From: Proteles cristata cristata
Taxonomy: Eukaryota > Chordata > Mammalia > Carnivora > Hyaenidae
Length of the DNA: 64,000 bases
Direction of reading: 5' to 3'
Assembly (NCBI GenBank): GCA_017311185.1
Contig: JAESUZ010000139.1
Span: forward strand, 62,001-126,000
Positions 1 through 11,050 of this stretch are shown piece by piece. Position numbers and translations under genes: made by a program. The notes beneath the pieces are model-generated. The model ran no database searches. It saw nothing but the letters and a program-made list of their open reading frames with translations, and was not told where the DNA came from. The first letter of the stretch is position 1. Every line of letters starts with the position of its first letter.

Positions 1-1136
1 GAGAGTCGCCATGCATTCAGACACTGGCCGCTTTCTTTAGTGGCAAAGGGGAGTGAGGGAAGAGGGGCTCAGTTATTTCCAGTGAATTTACAGAAGGCTT
101 TTGGTAGCCTTTTCAGATGGCCTGGTGTTTTAGAAGCATTCTTCATGGAGACGCCGAGGAGTAGAGGTGACCCAAAGACACTTTCAGCCACCTCTTGATG
201 GAACTGTAGCACGGGTGCTTAAGGGGGGAGACTTAAAGGGGGAGCAGTTTTTTCTGCTGCCCCTCCTGCTACCCTGCCCCCCTCCATTTCCACCAGCTTT
301 CTGTGTCTTGTGGTTCGTATTCATTTCATTAGCAAAAGAAACCTAAACTCAGCTTGAAGACTTTTTAAAGATCCACTCCATGTAAAGAGCGCATTGTGAG
401 TGTGAAGGTGTGTGGATGGACAAAGAGCACCACTGGGAGAAGGAGTGGGGAGGAAGCCAGGCTCGGCCTGCGGGAGTGGCAGACGTGGAAGGCACTAGAA
501 GGACAGAGAGGGGGGCATCCGAAGTAGAGAGCTTCCCAGATTAGGATAATTTAAGGTTTTGACTAATTAACTCACTTGACTCCTAAAATCCAGACAATGG
601 TCCACACACCTCCTCCTCCATGTCTTTGTTCATGGCCCCACCAAGGCTGTGAATTTCCTTCTCCAGAAAGAAATGTCCTTTTAATCTTTATTTGGATCCT
701 GCCAGGGCTTCAGCTCGTTAGAATTTCTTAGGAAATTGGAGATCTTGTTTTTGTTTTCTGTTTTTTTGAGAGGTGGGATTTAAAGCCAACTGTGAGATAA
801 AAGCACCGCATTGTTAAGGGAGGGGAGAAGAGGGGCTCGGAAGAGACCGGAAGCTGAAGTGATGTCTTTTATCCCTTTCTTGAAGCTAATTGTCCTCTGT
901 GAAACTGCAAACATGTTCTGAAGCAGTCTGGTCACTCAGCTTCCACAGTTGCTGGTGTCTTTGGATTAGAAATGATTGTGTTCTGTGTGCATCCCAATAC
1001 GTGCACACCACACGCACCCGTACACACCTGACTTGTATATGTGTGGTGTATTTGTATAGTGGCTTACCTACCAAATACAATAGTGGAAAATAATCCTAAA
1101 TGCATTAAATGTGTCAGTGCAGTTTAGGTATGGTAA

Positions 1137-1140
<4 letters not shown>
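1..1140. other. Unclassified non-coding sequence
   Basis: I see no gene, recognisable repeat or RNA in this stretch. The open frames at 886-1093 overlap on both strands, are about 65 codons long and carry no domain. Bases 600-720 vaguely resemble an old L2 fragment but not well enough to call. Confidence 0.4.

Positions 1141-1182
<42 letters not shown>
1141..1182. repeat. (TG)21 microsatellite
   Basis: Twenty-one uninterrupted TG units follow a CG dinucleotide and end at 'agacatgg'. An uninterrupted run of this length is expected to be length-polymorphic between individuals. Confidence 0.97.
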
Positions 1183-1184
<2 letters not shown>

Positions 1185-1514
1185 ACATGGGACAACAAGA
1201 GTATTAATACTAACAGGCACCTTGAAGATGATCTGTCTTCTACAACCACCATTTTAAAGCCGTGCAAAAGCTCCAAAGTTTAAGGACACATCCGTAGGGG
1301 AGAGCCACGTCCACTGACTCTCTTTCCAGTGCTCTCCCGTTCAGCGCCCTGCCCCACTGGCCTCTCTGGAGTGCACATCTCTTAAGTTAGCCAGTGCTGG
1401 ACGTTTGTTTCTCCGTCTTCAGAGCCCTGCAGGGTACTGCTTGATGTGTCTTCAAACATGTTAAGCTTTTGCAGGGTGTCCAGTCGCTGTGTAAATGGTG
1501 ATGAAGGGAGCGGT

Positions 1515-1635
1515 GGTCTTGAGAGTCAGAAGCTTCTTTCTCTTTCCGTGTGTGCTGCTGCACTTGGTGACCGCGTGCAAGCCATTGCCTCTGGGCCTTG
1601 ATTCTCTCGTTTCTGAATCTGTGAGACAGGCCAGG
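1515..1635 (+). repeat. MIR-like SINE fragment
   Basis: The order of weak matches (a trait-like 'cacttggtgaccgcgtgcaa', then 'tgggccttgattctctcg', then 'tctgaatctgtgagac') follows the MIR pattern of 'tgtgaccttgggcaa ... cctcagtttcctcatctgtaaa'. It is heavily diverged and could be chance. Confidence 0.3.
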
Positions 1636-1851
1636 CAGTGCTCCTGAGTCCCAGCTCAGTAATCAAGTCGCCTGGAGAGCGTCAACAAGGAGAAATCCAA
1701 AGAAGCCAAACAACAGCAGCAAAACAGTGATGTCCATGCCCAGGCCGTACCCCAGATGGTTAAATTAAAATCTCTCAGCCAGCACTCCAGGCAGAGGTCA
1801 TTTAAAAATACTCCCTGGGGTTGGGGTGGGGGGTTCTAATGTGCGGCCCTA
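1636..1851. mobile_element. hAT-Charlie DNA transposon remnant (MER20-like)
   Basis: The segment opens with 'cagtgctcctgagtcc', has 'gatgtccatgcccaggccg' followed by 'ttaaattaaaatctc', and closes near 'ggttctaatgtgcggcc'. That order matches the MER20/MER3-type non-autonomous hAT elements, which have 'cagtggttctcaac' ends and an internal 'gatgcccaggcc ... attaaatcagaatctc'. An A-rich insertion (about 1695-1727) interrupts it. The subfamily is from memory. Confidence 0.55.
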
Positions 1852-2652
1852 TTTATGAACTATCAGGCAAGATGATTGACAAGCTGCCTGGTCTTTCTAC
1901 CTGTCCTGCGGTCCTAGCATTTTACCAGGTGGAGCGGGACCCTGTCGCGGTTCAACACTTACATGAGGAGCAGAGGGTCCCTGAACCAGAGGTCCAGGAA
2001 GCGGTTGGCATAGGAGGGGATTTAGCGTGCAGGTTGCATACAAGGGGTGGGACAGGTGTCGCATTGGGGGCAGGGCCACATTTCTTCCCGAGCGCTCTCG
2101 ACGTTGACGCGGACCTGGCGTGGAAAGTTAGGGAAGTCGAAGAGCTGCTTTCCCTGACACCCCTGAAACAGGCGTGGCTGTGAAGTAGGGCGAGCGGCCT
2201 GTGCTTCTGCAAACATCTTTCCTTCCACTTAGTCTTTATTGACAGTACCCCATTTCTTGTTTCAGAGAGAAAGCCTCATTACATTCCCGTATAGCAGTGT
2301 AAATGTAGGAAAACTATTAATAAATGGGGCTGGAGAAGCAGACCCTGATTGACTGGTGAGGGGTGTGAATGGTACAATTATCTTAGTGCTGGTTGGAATT
2401 CACTAGCCACGTTACCCTCCCTCTCAGTGCCTGAAGTAGAATATTAAAGGCATGAAGAGGAGGAAGAGGGTGGGAGGTATTGTGCTTCGTTCTTCTCTGA
2501 CTGTAACTTTAATCACTGATTATTAGGCTAGCTGGGTTAATAGTTTTCTCACATCCTTCTTTTTTGGCTCTCTCCCGGCCCATTTTAAAATAAATGTGAA
2601 CCTAAATGGAGAGGTAAGAAAAGAGCAGATTTATGGATCTGTGTTCCTTTAG
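1852..2652. other. Unclassified non-coding sequence
   Basis: No repeat or gene is recognised. The frame at 1821-2183 (120 codons) is opposed by frames on the other strand and has no domain, and it starts inside the MER20-like remnant, so it is unlikely to be coding. Confidence 0.4.
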
Positions 2653-2668
2653 AAAGACAAACCATAAT

Positions 2669-2875
2669 GGGGGCGCTTGGGTGGCTCAGTTGGTTAAGCG
2701 TCCGGCTTCAGCTCAGGTCATGGTCTCATGGTTCATGAGTTCGAGCCCTGCACTGACAGCTCGGATCCCGGAGCCTGCTTTGGATCCTGTCTCTCCCTCT
2801 CTCTCTGCCCCTCCCTTGCTTTTACTCTGTCTCTCAGAAATGAATAAATGTTAAAAAAAATTAAAACAATAATAA
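2669..2875 (+). mobile_element. Felid tRNA-derived SINE (older type)
   Basis: The tRNA-like head 'ggtggctcagttggttaagc' is followed by 'ggttcatgagttcgagccc', a CT-rich body and an A-rich tail with 'gaaatgaataaatg'. Between head and body, the 'gcgtcgggctctgtgctgac' stretch is shortened to 'gcactgac'. A perfect 12-bp target-site duplication 'aaagacaaacca' lies at 2653-2664 and 2876-2887, marking an L1-type retrotransposition. Confidence 0.95.
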
Positions 2876-2887
2876 AAAGACAAACCA

Positions 2888-3530
2888 CGTGAGGGTAAAA
2901 ACCCTAGTTCTATTTTGAACATCAGCTGATAGGGGCTGGAGATGAGAGAGAAAGGTCAAGAGCCTGGTTTGGCCTCTCACTGGGGTTTGGTGGGATGTAC
3001 TGAGGCTGAGGCACTAAGCGTTTAGGAGAAACCTAAGAAGTGTACTCACTGATCTGAATTTTTAGATACATCTTTGTTGCATGTTGATTTTCAGATAAAT
3101 CCTATGTAAGCAAAGCATCCAAATCACTGAGACACTGAAACCTTTTCCCTTTTTTTGTTACTTAGGCCAGCTTTATCAGGGGCCAGAATTGATATCTTCG
3201 GGGTTTACGGCTTTCCTTTTTATCACCTTGTTAGAGATTCCAGGATCGTTTCTGGGCTTAAAGGGGGAAAGGGGAAAATTTCAGTCCTTACCTGTTCTTT
3301 TTACATCTTCATCCTGCTTTTTCCTTCAGCTCACAAAGGACTGCAGAAGAAATCCTAGCCTGGCCAAATATGGGTGCTCAGATATAGTAGCTCCTTCTTG
3401 GGTGGGACATGTTGATCCCTTGGATTTTTGGAGAAAAAAAATGCTGACTGGGTTTTCTTAGAGCCTGCATATAGAAGAGAAATCGCTTTCGTTTGTTGAT
3501 TAATTTGTCATTTTTCTATGAGAACAAGAT
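2888..3530. other. Unclassified non-coding sequence
   Basis: No repeat or gene is recognised. The two overlapping frames at 3155-3461 are in different phases, and neither has a domain. Confidence 0.4.
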
Positions 3531-3534
3531 TCAT

Positions 3535-3650
3535 GCTTTATGTCACTTTATGTCCCCAGTGCTTAGCAGAATGCTCTCTGCACTTGGACAGTGCTTGGAA
3601 AATGCTGGTTGTCGATAGAGATGATGATGAAAATGAATGTGCATTGAGGA
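3535..3650 (+). repeat. L2 LINE 3'-end fragment
   Basis: The series 'tgtccccagtgcttagcaga', 'gacagtgcttggaaaatgct' and 'gaaaatgaatg' follows the L2 3' end ('ccccagtgcctagcacagtgcctggcac ... gaatgaatg'). It is old and diverged. Confidence 0.5.
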
Positions 3651-3879
3651 TAAAGTTGACGTATTTATACCTTTAATGTTTCCATTTCCTTACCACCCGA
3701 GCATGTTTTGATGATTTGGGTGAATTTTACTAGAGTTGAATGGATGAGAGTATCTTTCATGCTAACTGTAGGCTGATAGAATGAAACTATGCCCATTTCT
3801 TAGTGTCTCACCTCTTTGATCTTTAGTTTACATTGTGTTGAACAGAGGGTATTTCTTCAAAGCCCTTACCCATTACTAA

Positions 3880-4145
3880 TTATGTTTTTCTCCTTTCCTC
3901 CAAATTCTGTGTCCATACTGTCCATTCCGCAAGCCCATTTCAATGGCTGTCTCACCCATAATGTCTTCCTTGATCTTACCGGCTAGAGATAAGCTCTTCC
4001 AAGTTGTTGGTTCACATACTATTTTTATTTTCCCTTTGTTTGTAGCATTTTTCTTATGCTGGCTTTTGCGACCCATCCCTTGAGGGCCTTTTCATCTCTA
4101 TCCCCCAGTCACCTTCACTGCACTGGGCTTTGTGGAATGAATACG
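3880..4145 (+). repeat. L2 LINE fragment
   Basis: A 'cctt'-rich stretch with 'atgtcttccttgatcttacc' and later 'cttgagggccttttcatctc', 'tatcccccagt' and a closing 'gaatgaatac' is in the order of L2 3' sequence. The middle is degraded, so the boundaries are loose. Confidence 0.45.
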
Positions 4146-4496
4146 ATCATGGTTATTCACCTTCTCAGTCTCTCCTTTTTCTTTTGTACTATTTACAAAG
4201 ATGCTTTGATTTCAGCATAAAATTCAAGATTGACTCTGAAATGTATGAATGATCTTTCAGTCACCATGGTGGAGAATCTAGTTTATTGATAAATCTGCAT
4301 TTGTGAAACTGAGACAGAGATTGGGGAAAGGAGTGAGAAGGTCCTGGAATTAGCCAGAATTTTTTAAGACCAATTTAGAAATCAGTGGTAGAATGAAAAT
4401 GCTAAGAATTGTTGCTGTCAGTCCAAATATAATAGTTATCTAAAAAGAATTGTCTTGCCTTTGCTTAAGACAATCTTCTGTTGAAATTGGGCCTTG

Positions 4497-4744
4497 GGGC
4501 GCCCGGGTGGCTTAGTCGGTTAAGCGTCCGACTTTCGCTCAGATCATGATCTCGCGGTTCGTGGGTTCGAGCCCCGCGTCGGGCTCTGTGCTGACTGCCA
4601 GCTCAGAGCCTGGAGCCTGTTTCAGAGTCTGTGACTCACTCTCTCTCTGACCCTCCCCTGCTCACGCTGTCTCTCTCTCTCTCTCTCCTGGAAATAAATA
4701 AAACATTACAGAAATTTAAAAAAAAAAAATTAAAAAAAAAAAAA
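4497..4744 (+). mobile_element. Felid tRNA-derived SINE (younger type), nearly intact
   Basis: The copy has the younger-type markers: 'ggcttagtcggttaagcg', 'ctgactgccagctc' and 'tctgtgactc', with a (CT)n tract and a long split A-tail. Box B-like 'gggttcgagccccgcg' is intact. The 14-bp duplication 'gaaattgggccttg' is perfect at 4483-4496 and 4745-4758, so the insertion is comparatively recent. Confidence 0.97.
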
Positions 4745-4799
4745 GAAATTGGGCCTTGAACTGGGGGCAATAGATGTTTGTAATGTGCCCATGATATCC

Positions 4800-4965
4800 A
4801 GGGTTATGTTAACATATGTTATCACATTTAATCCGTACCATAAGCCTGACATAATTTTGTTTCTCAGGTGAACAGAGTGAGGATTAAAGAATTCAAGGTC
4901 ACACAGCTATGAACAGCAAGCCAGGCTTTCAGCTACATCCTTCATTCTAACCCCTAGCTCTTTAA
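4800..4965 (-). repeat. MIR SINE
   Basis: Read on the reverse strand this follows MIR. On the plus strand there is 'atcacatttaatccgtacca', then 'aaggtcacacagctatgaac', then 'ctaacccctagctcttt', matching the antisense MIR order 'ctcatttaatcc ... aaggtcacacagctagtaa ... gctctt'. Confidence 0.6.
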
Positions 4966-5447
4966 ATTATAAAGAGCTGCCTCCCTATAAAAGAACATCA
5001 GGCTTTATGTTGTATGTAGAGGAACCTGTATGTAGCATGTACTTTGAAACTCTGTGTTTTGTCTTCGGCAAAAAGCAAAGTTGTTTGCAAATGAAAACAT
5101 GGATCCCTACAAAATGGCCAGTTTCTAGACCTTAATTTATTTCCGTGAAGACAAAGGGGAGAAATTCATGGTACCGGCAATCACCATCTCTTCCATTTCA
5201 CATGATGGTTAAGGCCTGGGCACCATCTTCTTATCTGGGGCCTGCCATTCTTTAGATACACTTCACCTCCAAACTTGAACTCTTCTCCCACTAAGAGGAA
5301 ACGATTCTTTCCTATTCATTTGGTTGTGGACATTTTGAAGACTGTTCATTTTCTTGTACCTGTTCCTTTCTCAAACCCGTTTCAAATACTACTTTGGGTG
5401 GAGACAAATGGTTAGAGTAAGAGAATGGCAGTCAGGAATACTGTTTT

Positions 5448-5665
5448 GGGTCACCTGCGTGGCTCAGTCGGTTAAGCTTCCGACTTCCGCTCAGGTCACG
5501 ATCTCGTGGTTCGTAAGTTTGAGCGTCGTGTTGGGCTCTGTGCTGACGTTCAGAGCCTGTTTTGGATTCTGTCTCCCTCTCTCTGCCACTCTCCCACTCT
5601 CTCTCTCTCTCTCTGTGTCTCAAAAATAAATAAACATTAATTTTTTTAAAAAAATCTTTAAAAAA
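5448..5665 (+). mobile_element. Felid tRNA-derived SINE (older type)
   Basis: 'Ggctcagtcggttaagc' is followed by 'cacgatctcgtggttcg', 'gggctctgtgctgac', a CT tract and 'tcaaaaataaataaac'. The head is slightly decayed ('gtcacctgcgtggctc'). An imperfect duplication around 'aatactg' (5438-5444) and 'aataccg' after the tail is probable but not clean. Confidence 0.92.
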
Positions 5666-5968
5666 ATACCGCTTTGTTGTTGGGTTTTGATTATTAATGG
5701 AATCATTATTTTATGAGGTAGACTTATCTCATTCCAAAAAAGAGTATGAGGAAGCTAGTTTTGTTTCAACTATCTGTGTTAACCTTTGACACAGAGAGCA
5801 GTTTATGTATAAACATATACTCTAAAGGTTAAATTCTCTGTCTTTATTTTTCCGTCTAAGGAAAGACACCATCTCTTGGTGCCACAAAGAGTTCTGGTAC
5901 CTTAGCACCACCACATGCATATTTTTAAACTACTTCCCAGTGACTTCCAGTACAGTGGTATTAAGGAA

Positions 5969-6160
5969 TGAACACTGGCCAGTGGGCCAGGAAACAGGGC
6001 CCCTTGCCGACCTCACCTCAGCTTTGTGTGATTCAGGCGGGTTACGTAACCTTGCTGAGCTTCCTTCCTCATCTGCAAAATGAGTTCTTCGGGGGAGACA
6101 GTTATCGTATTGTGGATCACATGAGGAAACGTAAAGAATCCCCTCAAACCATAAATTTAA
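5969..6160 (+). repeat. MIR SINE
   Basis: 'Tgtgtgattcaggcgggtta' then 'cgtaaccttgctgagcttcc' and 'cctcatctgcaaaatgag' match the MIR order of 'tgtgaccttgggcaagttac', 'ttaacctctctg' and 'cctcatctgtaaaatgg'. Confidence 0.65.
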
Positions 6161-6589
6161 AATACACACATATGCCTGTACAATATTATTATGAATAATT
6201 CCATCCTGGTCAAGAGAACAGCTCTCTTGGGGCCTTTAGTGCAGTCATCCACTCCCTGTAGGCAAGAGAATAGAAAATGTTTGTTGGAGAAGATGGGCAA
6301 CTGGTGGCCAATTCCCCCATGTTCCGAATGTGGAGTAACATCAAGGCGTTGTGGCCTGTGGTTTGAAAGCTTTGGTCTGCATCTCCTCAGGTCTCTGTCG
6401 CGGTATTTACCTAGGCAACGAGATAAAAACTTGACAGAGAGGAGAGCAAGACTAATCTTTCTAGCTCTATGTATAGAACAATTTTTTATTTCCAGGCTTA
6501 TCTTTTATCTTCACGTGACCCAAGAAGAGTAGAGATGGAGATGGTGACCAAGCCAACGAAACATGAAAGGCCGTTTTACGCTCAGGCCT

Positions 6590-6895
6590 CCACTCCTGCC
6601 TCTCTCCCTGCTGTGCCCTCCCTCCCCTCCCCTCACCTGCCTCAGTCCCATTCTGCCTTCATGAGTCAGCTCAGGGATCCCCTGCTCCAGGTCTTCCTGG
6701 TCCCCTCAGGCTGGAGACACTGCTTTCTTCGTGCTCCCATAGTTACCCATTTGAGAGGACTCCTGCTATGTCTCTGCCTCCTCCATCTTTGATGTGAATT
6801 TCTCAAGGGCAGAAACAGCCTCTACTCTGGACCCTCTGCATGCCTCTCAGAGTGCTGGCCCACGGTGGCCATGTAGTAAACAGCTGCTGACATGG
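6590..6895 (+). repeat. L2 LINE 3' fragment
   Basis: A pyrimidine-rich stretch with 'atgagtcagctcagggatcc' and 'aggtcttcctggtcccctca' is followed by 'atttctcaagggcagaaaca', 'agagtgctggcccacg' and 'tagtaaacagctgctgacat'. That is the order of the L2 3' end ('ctcaaatgtcacctcc ... gagggcaggga ... cagtgcctggcacatagtag'). Confidence 0.55.
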
Positions 6896-6904
6896 TATGA
6901 GGGC

Positions 6905-7115
6905 CGAAAGGCCCTGTGCTCGGTGCTTTATGTGCATTTATGAATGTAGCCCTTCCAACTACCCTAGAAGGTAGGTAAAATTATTACCTTCACTTGATGC
7001 AGGAGGTTTCTAAGGCTTGGAGAAGTTGAAACTTGCTTAGCTCAAGTGGCAGAGCCGGGATTTGAACCCAGCTGTCTGGCTTAAGCTCACATTCTTAAGG
7101 TTTATGCTCTGCAGC
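6905..7115 (-). repeat. MIR SINE
   Basis: The plus strand carries antisense MIR landmarks: 'gaaggtaggtaaaattatta', 'gtggcagagccgggatttga' and 'acccagctgtctggctt'. The 'gcagagccgggattcgaaccca' core is especially well kept. Confidence 0.75.
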
Positions 7116-7559
7116 TTTGTACTAAATTTTTATGGTTGGTTTGAACGATCAGGGACTTAGAAGAAGCATGGGGTGTGTCTGGTTTTACATAATGAGGACA
7201 GTGGAAGGAAGAGAAGAGAGCGCTCCACAGAGTTTGGAGAGTGGTTAGGACCTGGATCTGTATGAATATTTGTGGATCTCATCCTTCCGATGTGCTAATG
7301 AAATATGGGACACACCCAGGGCTTCCAGAAATGCATGGGCATGCGATCTGTGTAATTACCGTGGAGTTTTGCATGAAGTGGGATGTTACTTCCAGAACGT
7401 GTGCTTCTCTACTGCTTGCTGTTCCCTTTTGGTTTCTTACGTTTTCCTGGCCACCGTGTCCTTCAGTGGTACGTTTAAAGGGGCTGGGAGGTGGTGCCAC
7501 TGGTCTGCGTCCTCCGTGCACTCTTCCTGCACTCCACCATGGTGGCACGTGTTGAAAAC
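7116..7559. other. Unclassified non-coding sequence
   Basis: Open frames of about 90-116 codons exist on both strands here (7241-7620), but they overlap each other, run into the adjoining MIR and contain no domain. I do not call them genes. Confidence 0.4.
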
Positions 7560-7785
7560 AGTGGATGAGACCGAGAACTCAGGAGTCAGACAGTCAGGGT
7601 TTCTCTTCTACCCCCATTAGTTTAGTGGGCAAATGTCTTCAGGTCTCTCTGCTCCCAGATTCTTTGTCTCTAAGATGAGGTGTTAATAATTCTGGCCTTC
7701 CACTTACTCTGAGGATGAAGTGCGTTACTTCGTTTTGAACAGCATTTGTCACAGAGTAAGCATGCAGTAAGTAGTAACTGCTTCG
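7560..7785 (+). repeat. MIR SINE
   Basis: Landmarks in order: 'gtcagacagtcagggtttct', 'caggtctctctgctcccag', 'tgtctctaagatgaggtgtt', 'tctgaggatgaagtgcg' and 'cacagagtaagcatgcagta'. They follow the MIR sense strand from the 'gagtcagactgcctgggtt' region to the 3' end. Confidence 0.65.
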
Positions 7786-8299
7786 GTGGCCCCTGGCCCC
7801 AACCAAGTCAGAGCCAGTTTTGGGTAGCAAGGGTGTCATGTATGAGGCAGTTGTGTCTGAATGAGAGGCTTCCGGATCAAGACTGGCATTGCTTTCTTTG
7901 AGTATCTCATCAAATCATAACTGGCAAGAGAAGAAAGTATGGCCAGGAGCTGAACAGGAATTTCTAGCGCAGAAAATGCGGAAGAGGCAGACGCACCAAC
8001 CGGAACCAGTTAATGCAGGATTTAAGGACCGAAGTGAGCTCTGGGCAAAGTGGCCATGAACTGACCAAACCTAGGATAAAATGAAAAGCTGTAAGGAAGC
8101 CTGCAAACAAACAAATATAAATCTCGAGAAAGACAGGAAAGCTTCCAGTGAAAGGGTAACAGAGGTGGAGATAAACCACCTGGCCATACTAATGAAGTCG
8201 TTTGCGTTTCTGGAGTGCCTTAGCCTTGACGCAGGGCTTTCTCAGAAGTTTCCTTCCCAACACATTTTTTGATCTTCCGGAGAGAACCCACTAGGAGGA

Positions 8300-8470
8300 A
8301 TGCTGGACAGGAACTATTCTCTCCATTTTACAGATGAAGAAATTGACGTACGAGGTGTTCTAGTCAGTGTCCAGAATGGTACAAGTCAAGGAGAAGAAGA
8401 GTTGGAACTAAGTCTCAGCTTTTCTAAATCCCAGATCCGGGGCTCGCTCTTCCCTTGCCTCCGCCTTGAG
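8300..8470 (-). repeat. MIR SINE fragment
   Basis: Antisense MIR landmarks on the plus strand: 'ccattttacagatgaagaaa', 'ggtacaagtcaaggag' and 'gagttggaactaagtctcag'. Confidence 0.6.
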
Positions 8471-10495
8471 AGAGTCCTGGAGGGCAGCTTGCTACCTTGC
8501 GAAATCTTGAAGGAAGTTTAATTAGGCAAACAAAGAATTTATTCTAAAAAGAAAACAATGACTTTGATGGGCAGGGGAAGATGTTTACTGAAAAAGCCAG
8601 GTCACATATTATGCAAAAATAGAAGGGTTTGGTGCATGAAAATTATTATTTCACTTCTTTATATTTTTCCTGTCCTTTCCAAAATTTCTACAGCACATTA
8701 TTTTCACATTCAGAAAAGATGAGGTAGGCAACAAAGACAAGAGCTTTAATTATATCAGGAATTAGATAAATGGAAAGGGGTAGAAGTCATCTGCATAAGG
8801 ACAGGAGGTAGTCTTACTTTGTAGGGATAGAATGAGGAAGTGGTTACTAATATGGTCACACACGCCGGTGTGTTGTAGGTATGTGTGGGTACGTGTGTAA
8901 TCTGGATTTTCACGTAGCTTAGGGAACGCAAAACCCGGTTAAAGTTGGAGAAGATTTTAAAACATCAGTTAAGAGTGTAATAAATAACCTCGGGCCTTAA
9001 TGACAGATTCTAAAATGCCTCTAACAAATGGTCACTACAAGGCCGAAGGCTGCCATTTGAGAAGATCATAGAGGATTGGAAAGATACCTGCGGGCCAGCT
9101 TAAAACCTTTTGAAAGAAAGATGGCTGGAAATTATAAATGGATAAGCCTAAGTGTTAAATTGGAAAAACTGTTGAACCTGATAGTCAGTAACCCAAACCT
9201 TGAAGAGACCAGGGCACAGGACCCATCAAGATGGCATTTTAGAGAACAAACCCTATCAGATCTATGGTTTTATGAGAAGGCCAGGCCCGGAAGCCTGTAG
9301 CAAACTGCTGTATGTAATTAAGGAAAAGTAATGAAAGTTTTAGATCTCACGTCCCCTGAGATTCTAATTTTTAAACAGGGAAATGGGAGTGGGCTAAGTA
9401 GATGGTGCTCAAAGTGGAGTTGGGCGGTGGCTGGCAGCAGAGGTGATGTCATCGAAGTAAGGTTTGTTCCCAGCTGGGGAGCACTTGATTTAGACGGGGA
9501 CAAGGAAGTGCTATGCCTGCCTTTCATGTCTGAAGGAATGTGCTCCTGGCCGAGCAGTGAGGAGGTGTTGTGTCAGGATTGACTCTGAGGCTGGGCCCTG
9601 GGCACCGCGCCGCCACACCGGTTCTCTGCTGTGTCTTTGCCTCCCCTCCCACTGCCAGTCCACACATTGCATGTGACCAGCGATTCCTAAAATGCATGCT
9701 CTGGACCCTCTTTCCAGAAAAACCCACCTTTTGTAAACGGCCCCATGGTTCCCCATAAAGTATTAGGGGGGTTAGGATCCAGCTTGTCCGTGGATGCCAG
9801 CTTCAGAACCCTCGCTCTAGATCATGTGTCCAGGGTCCACCCTGGCAGATTTTCCTCCAGTTATTTGTCTCTGGAAGGTGGGGGCCATGGGGAAGAATTG
9901 TCTTCGAGACCCCAACTCCTTTGTCCTTTCAGGATTAACCGGCCTCACAGGTATGTTTGCAGACTGTTTACGGAGGTTTGTGTGGGGTACTGGGCTCTTT
10001 GTTTGCTGTGGAGTCAGGCACAATGGCTGTCCTCGACGAGCTGACACACCAGGAACTGAGACATGGGCACCTAAGGCTGGAGAACGAGGCAGAACTGATG
10101 TGTCTTATTTAAAGTGCTCCCAACCAAGTGATGTGGAAGTACTAGCTATCTGGCTTAGGTGTGAGCGAGCCAGCGCGGCCACTTGGGAATTGGGTTGAAG
10201 TGCTTTGGAAGGGGTGAATGGAATTCAGGTGACACTGGCATAAAGGAGCCCTAGCTTCATTTCTGTCCCTACTGTGATAGCCCTCTCCTCGTTTACCCCA
10301 GCTGCCTCCTTGACTCCGGTCTAAGGCCCTGAGGACAAAGTCTAGCCAAAGATGAATTCTCGCTCGGGACTCAAGAGTGATGATTTCTTGGTTTCTGATA
10401 GGATCCTCCTCACCTGTCAACATAGCTGATATTCAGTGTAGATAACCTTTTTAGATTCCCTTCTTACCCTTACAATTGGAGCCTTGTTTCTGTTT
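8471..10495. other. Repeat-poor non-coding interval
   Basis: About 2 kb with no SINE, MIR or L2 that I can recognise. Frames at 9076-9300, 9745-10044 and 9824-10198 are on competing strands and phases, with no domain. The interval may be unique sequence, possibly with conserved non-coding parts, which only alignment could show. Confidence 0.4.
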
Positions 10496-10498
10496 TCT

Positions 10499-10708
10499 TT
10501 TTTTTTCTTTTTTAAATGTTTATTTATTTCTAGGAGACAGAGAGACAGCGTGAGTGGGGGAAGGTCAGAGAGAGAGGGAGTCACAGACTGAAACAGGCTC
10601 CAGGCTCTGAGCTGGCACAGAGCCTGACGCGGGGCTTGAACCCACGAACCGTGAGATCGTGACCTAAGCGAAAGTCGGATGCTTAACCAACTAAGCCACC
10701 CAGGCACC
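10499..10708 (-). mobile_element. Felid tRNA-derived SINE (younger type)
   Basis: On the plus strand it runs from a T-rich tail and 'atgtttatttatttctagga' to the head complement 'aaccaactaagccaccc'. Younger-type markers 'gagtcacagactgaaacagg' are present, while the 'actgccagctc' region is shortened ('gctggcacagag'). The 17-bp duplication 'ccttgtttctgttttct' is perfect at 10482-10498 and 10709-10725. Confidence 0.96.
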
Positions 10709-10889
10709 CCTTGTTTCTGTTTTCTACCAGAAGTCAGGTGGCCCCTTTCCAGGGACCATTCCAGTAGCAGTATCCTCAGCATTTCGAGGCTGGTGCTGCT
10801 GTGGCTTTTAAACCAAGGCAAACCTAGATCTTGAATAGTGTAAATCCAGAGGTGGACTGAAGCCTTGTGACCACTGCTCACAGAAGCAG

Positions 10890-11050
10890 CCCCTGGGACT
10901 CCAGAGCCAGGTCTTTGATGTCAAGGGGACTTGGGTTCAGATTCCCAAGTTTGCTACTTGCCACCTTCAGCTCCCCTCGTCTGTAAAGTGCAGGTTACGT
11001 GAAGGTGAGATGAGGTAAGGTATGTGAAGTGCTGGGAACTTAGCACTGTA
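10890..11050 (+). repeat. MIR SINE
   Basis: 'Gactccagagccaggtcttt', 'gacttgggttcagattccca', 'ctcgtctgtaaagtgcagg' and 'gtgaagtgctgggaacttag' follow the sense MIR order from 'ctggagccagactgcctgggttc' to 'aagtgcttagaacag'. Confidence 0.65.

Noticed and set aside
10417..10881. 154-codon minus-strand frame
   Set aside because: Its middle half is the translated felid SINE at 10499-10708. The same SINE-derived peptide (around 'SAQVMISWFV') recurs in many frames of the window.
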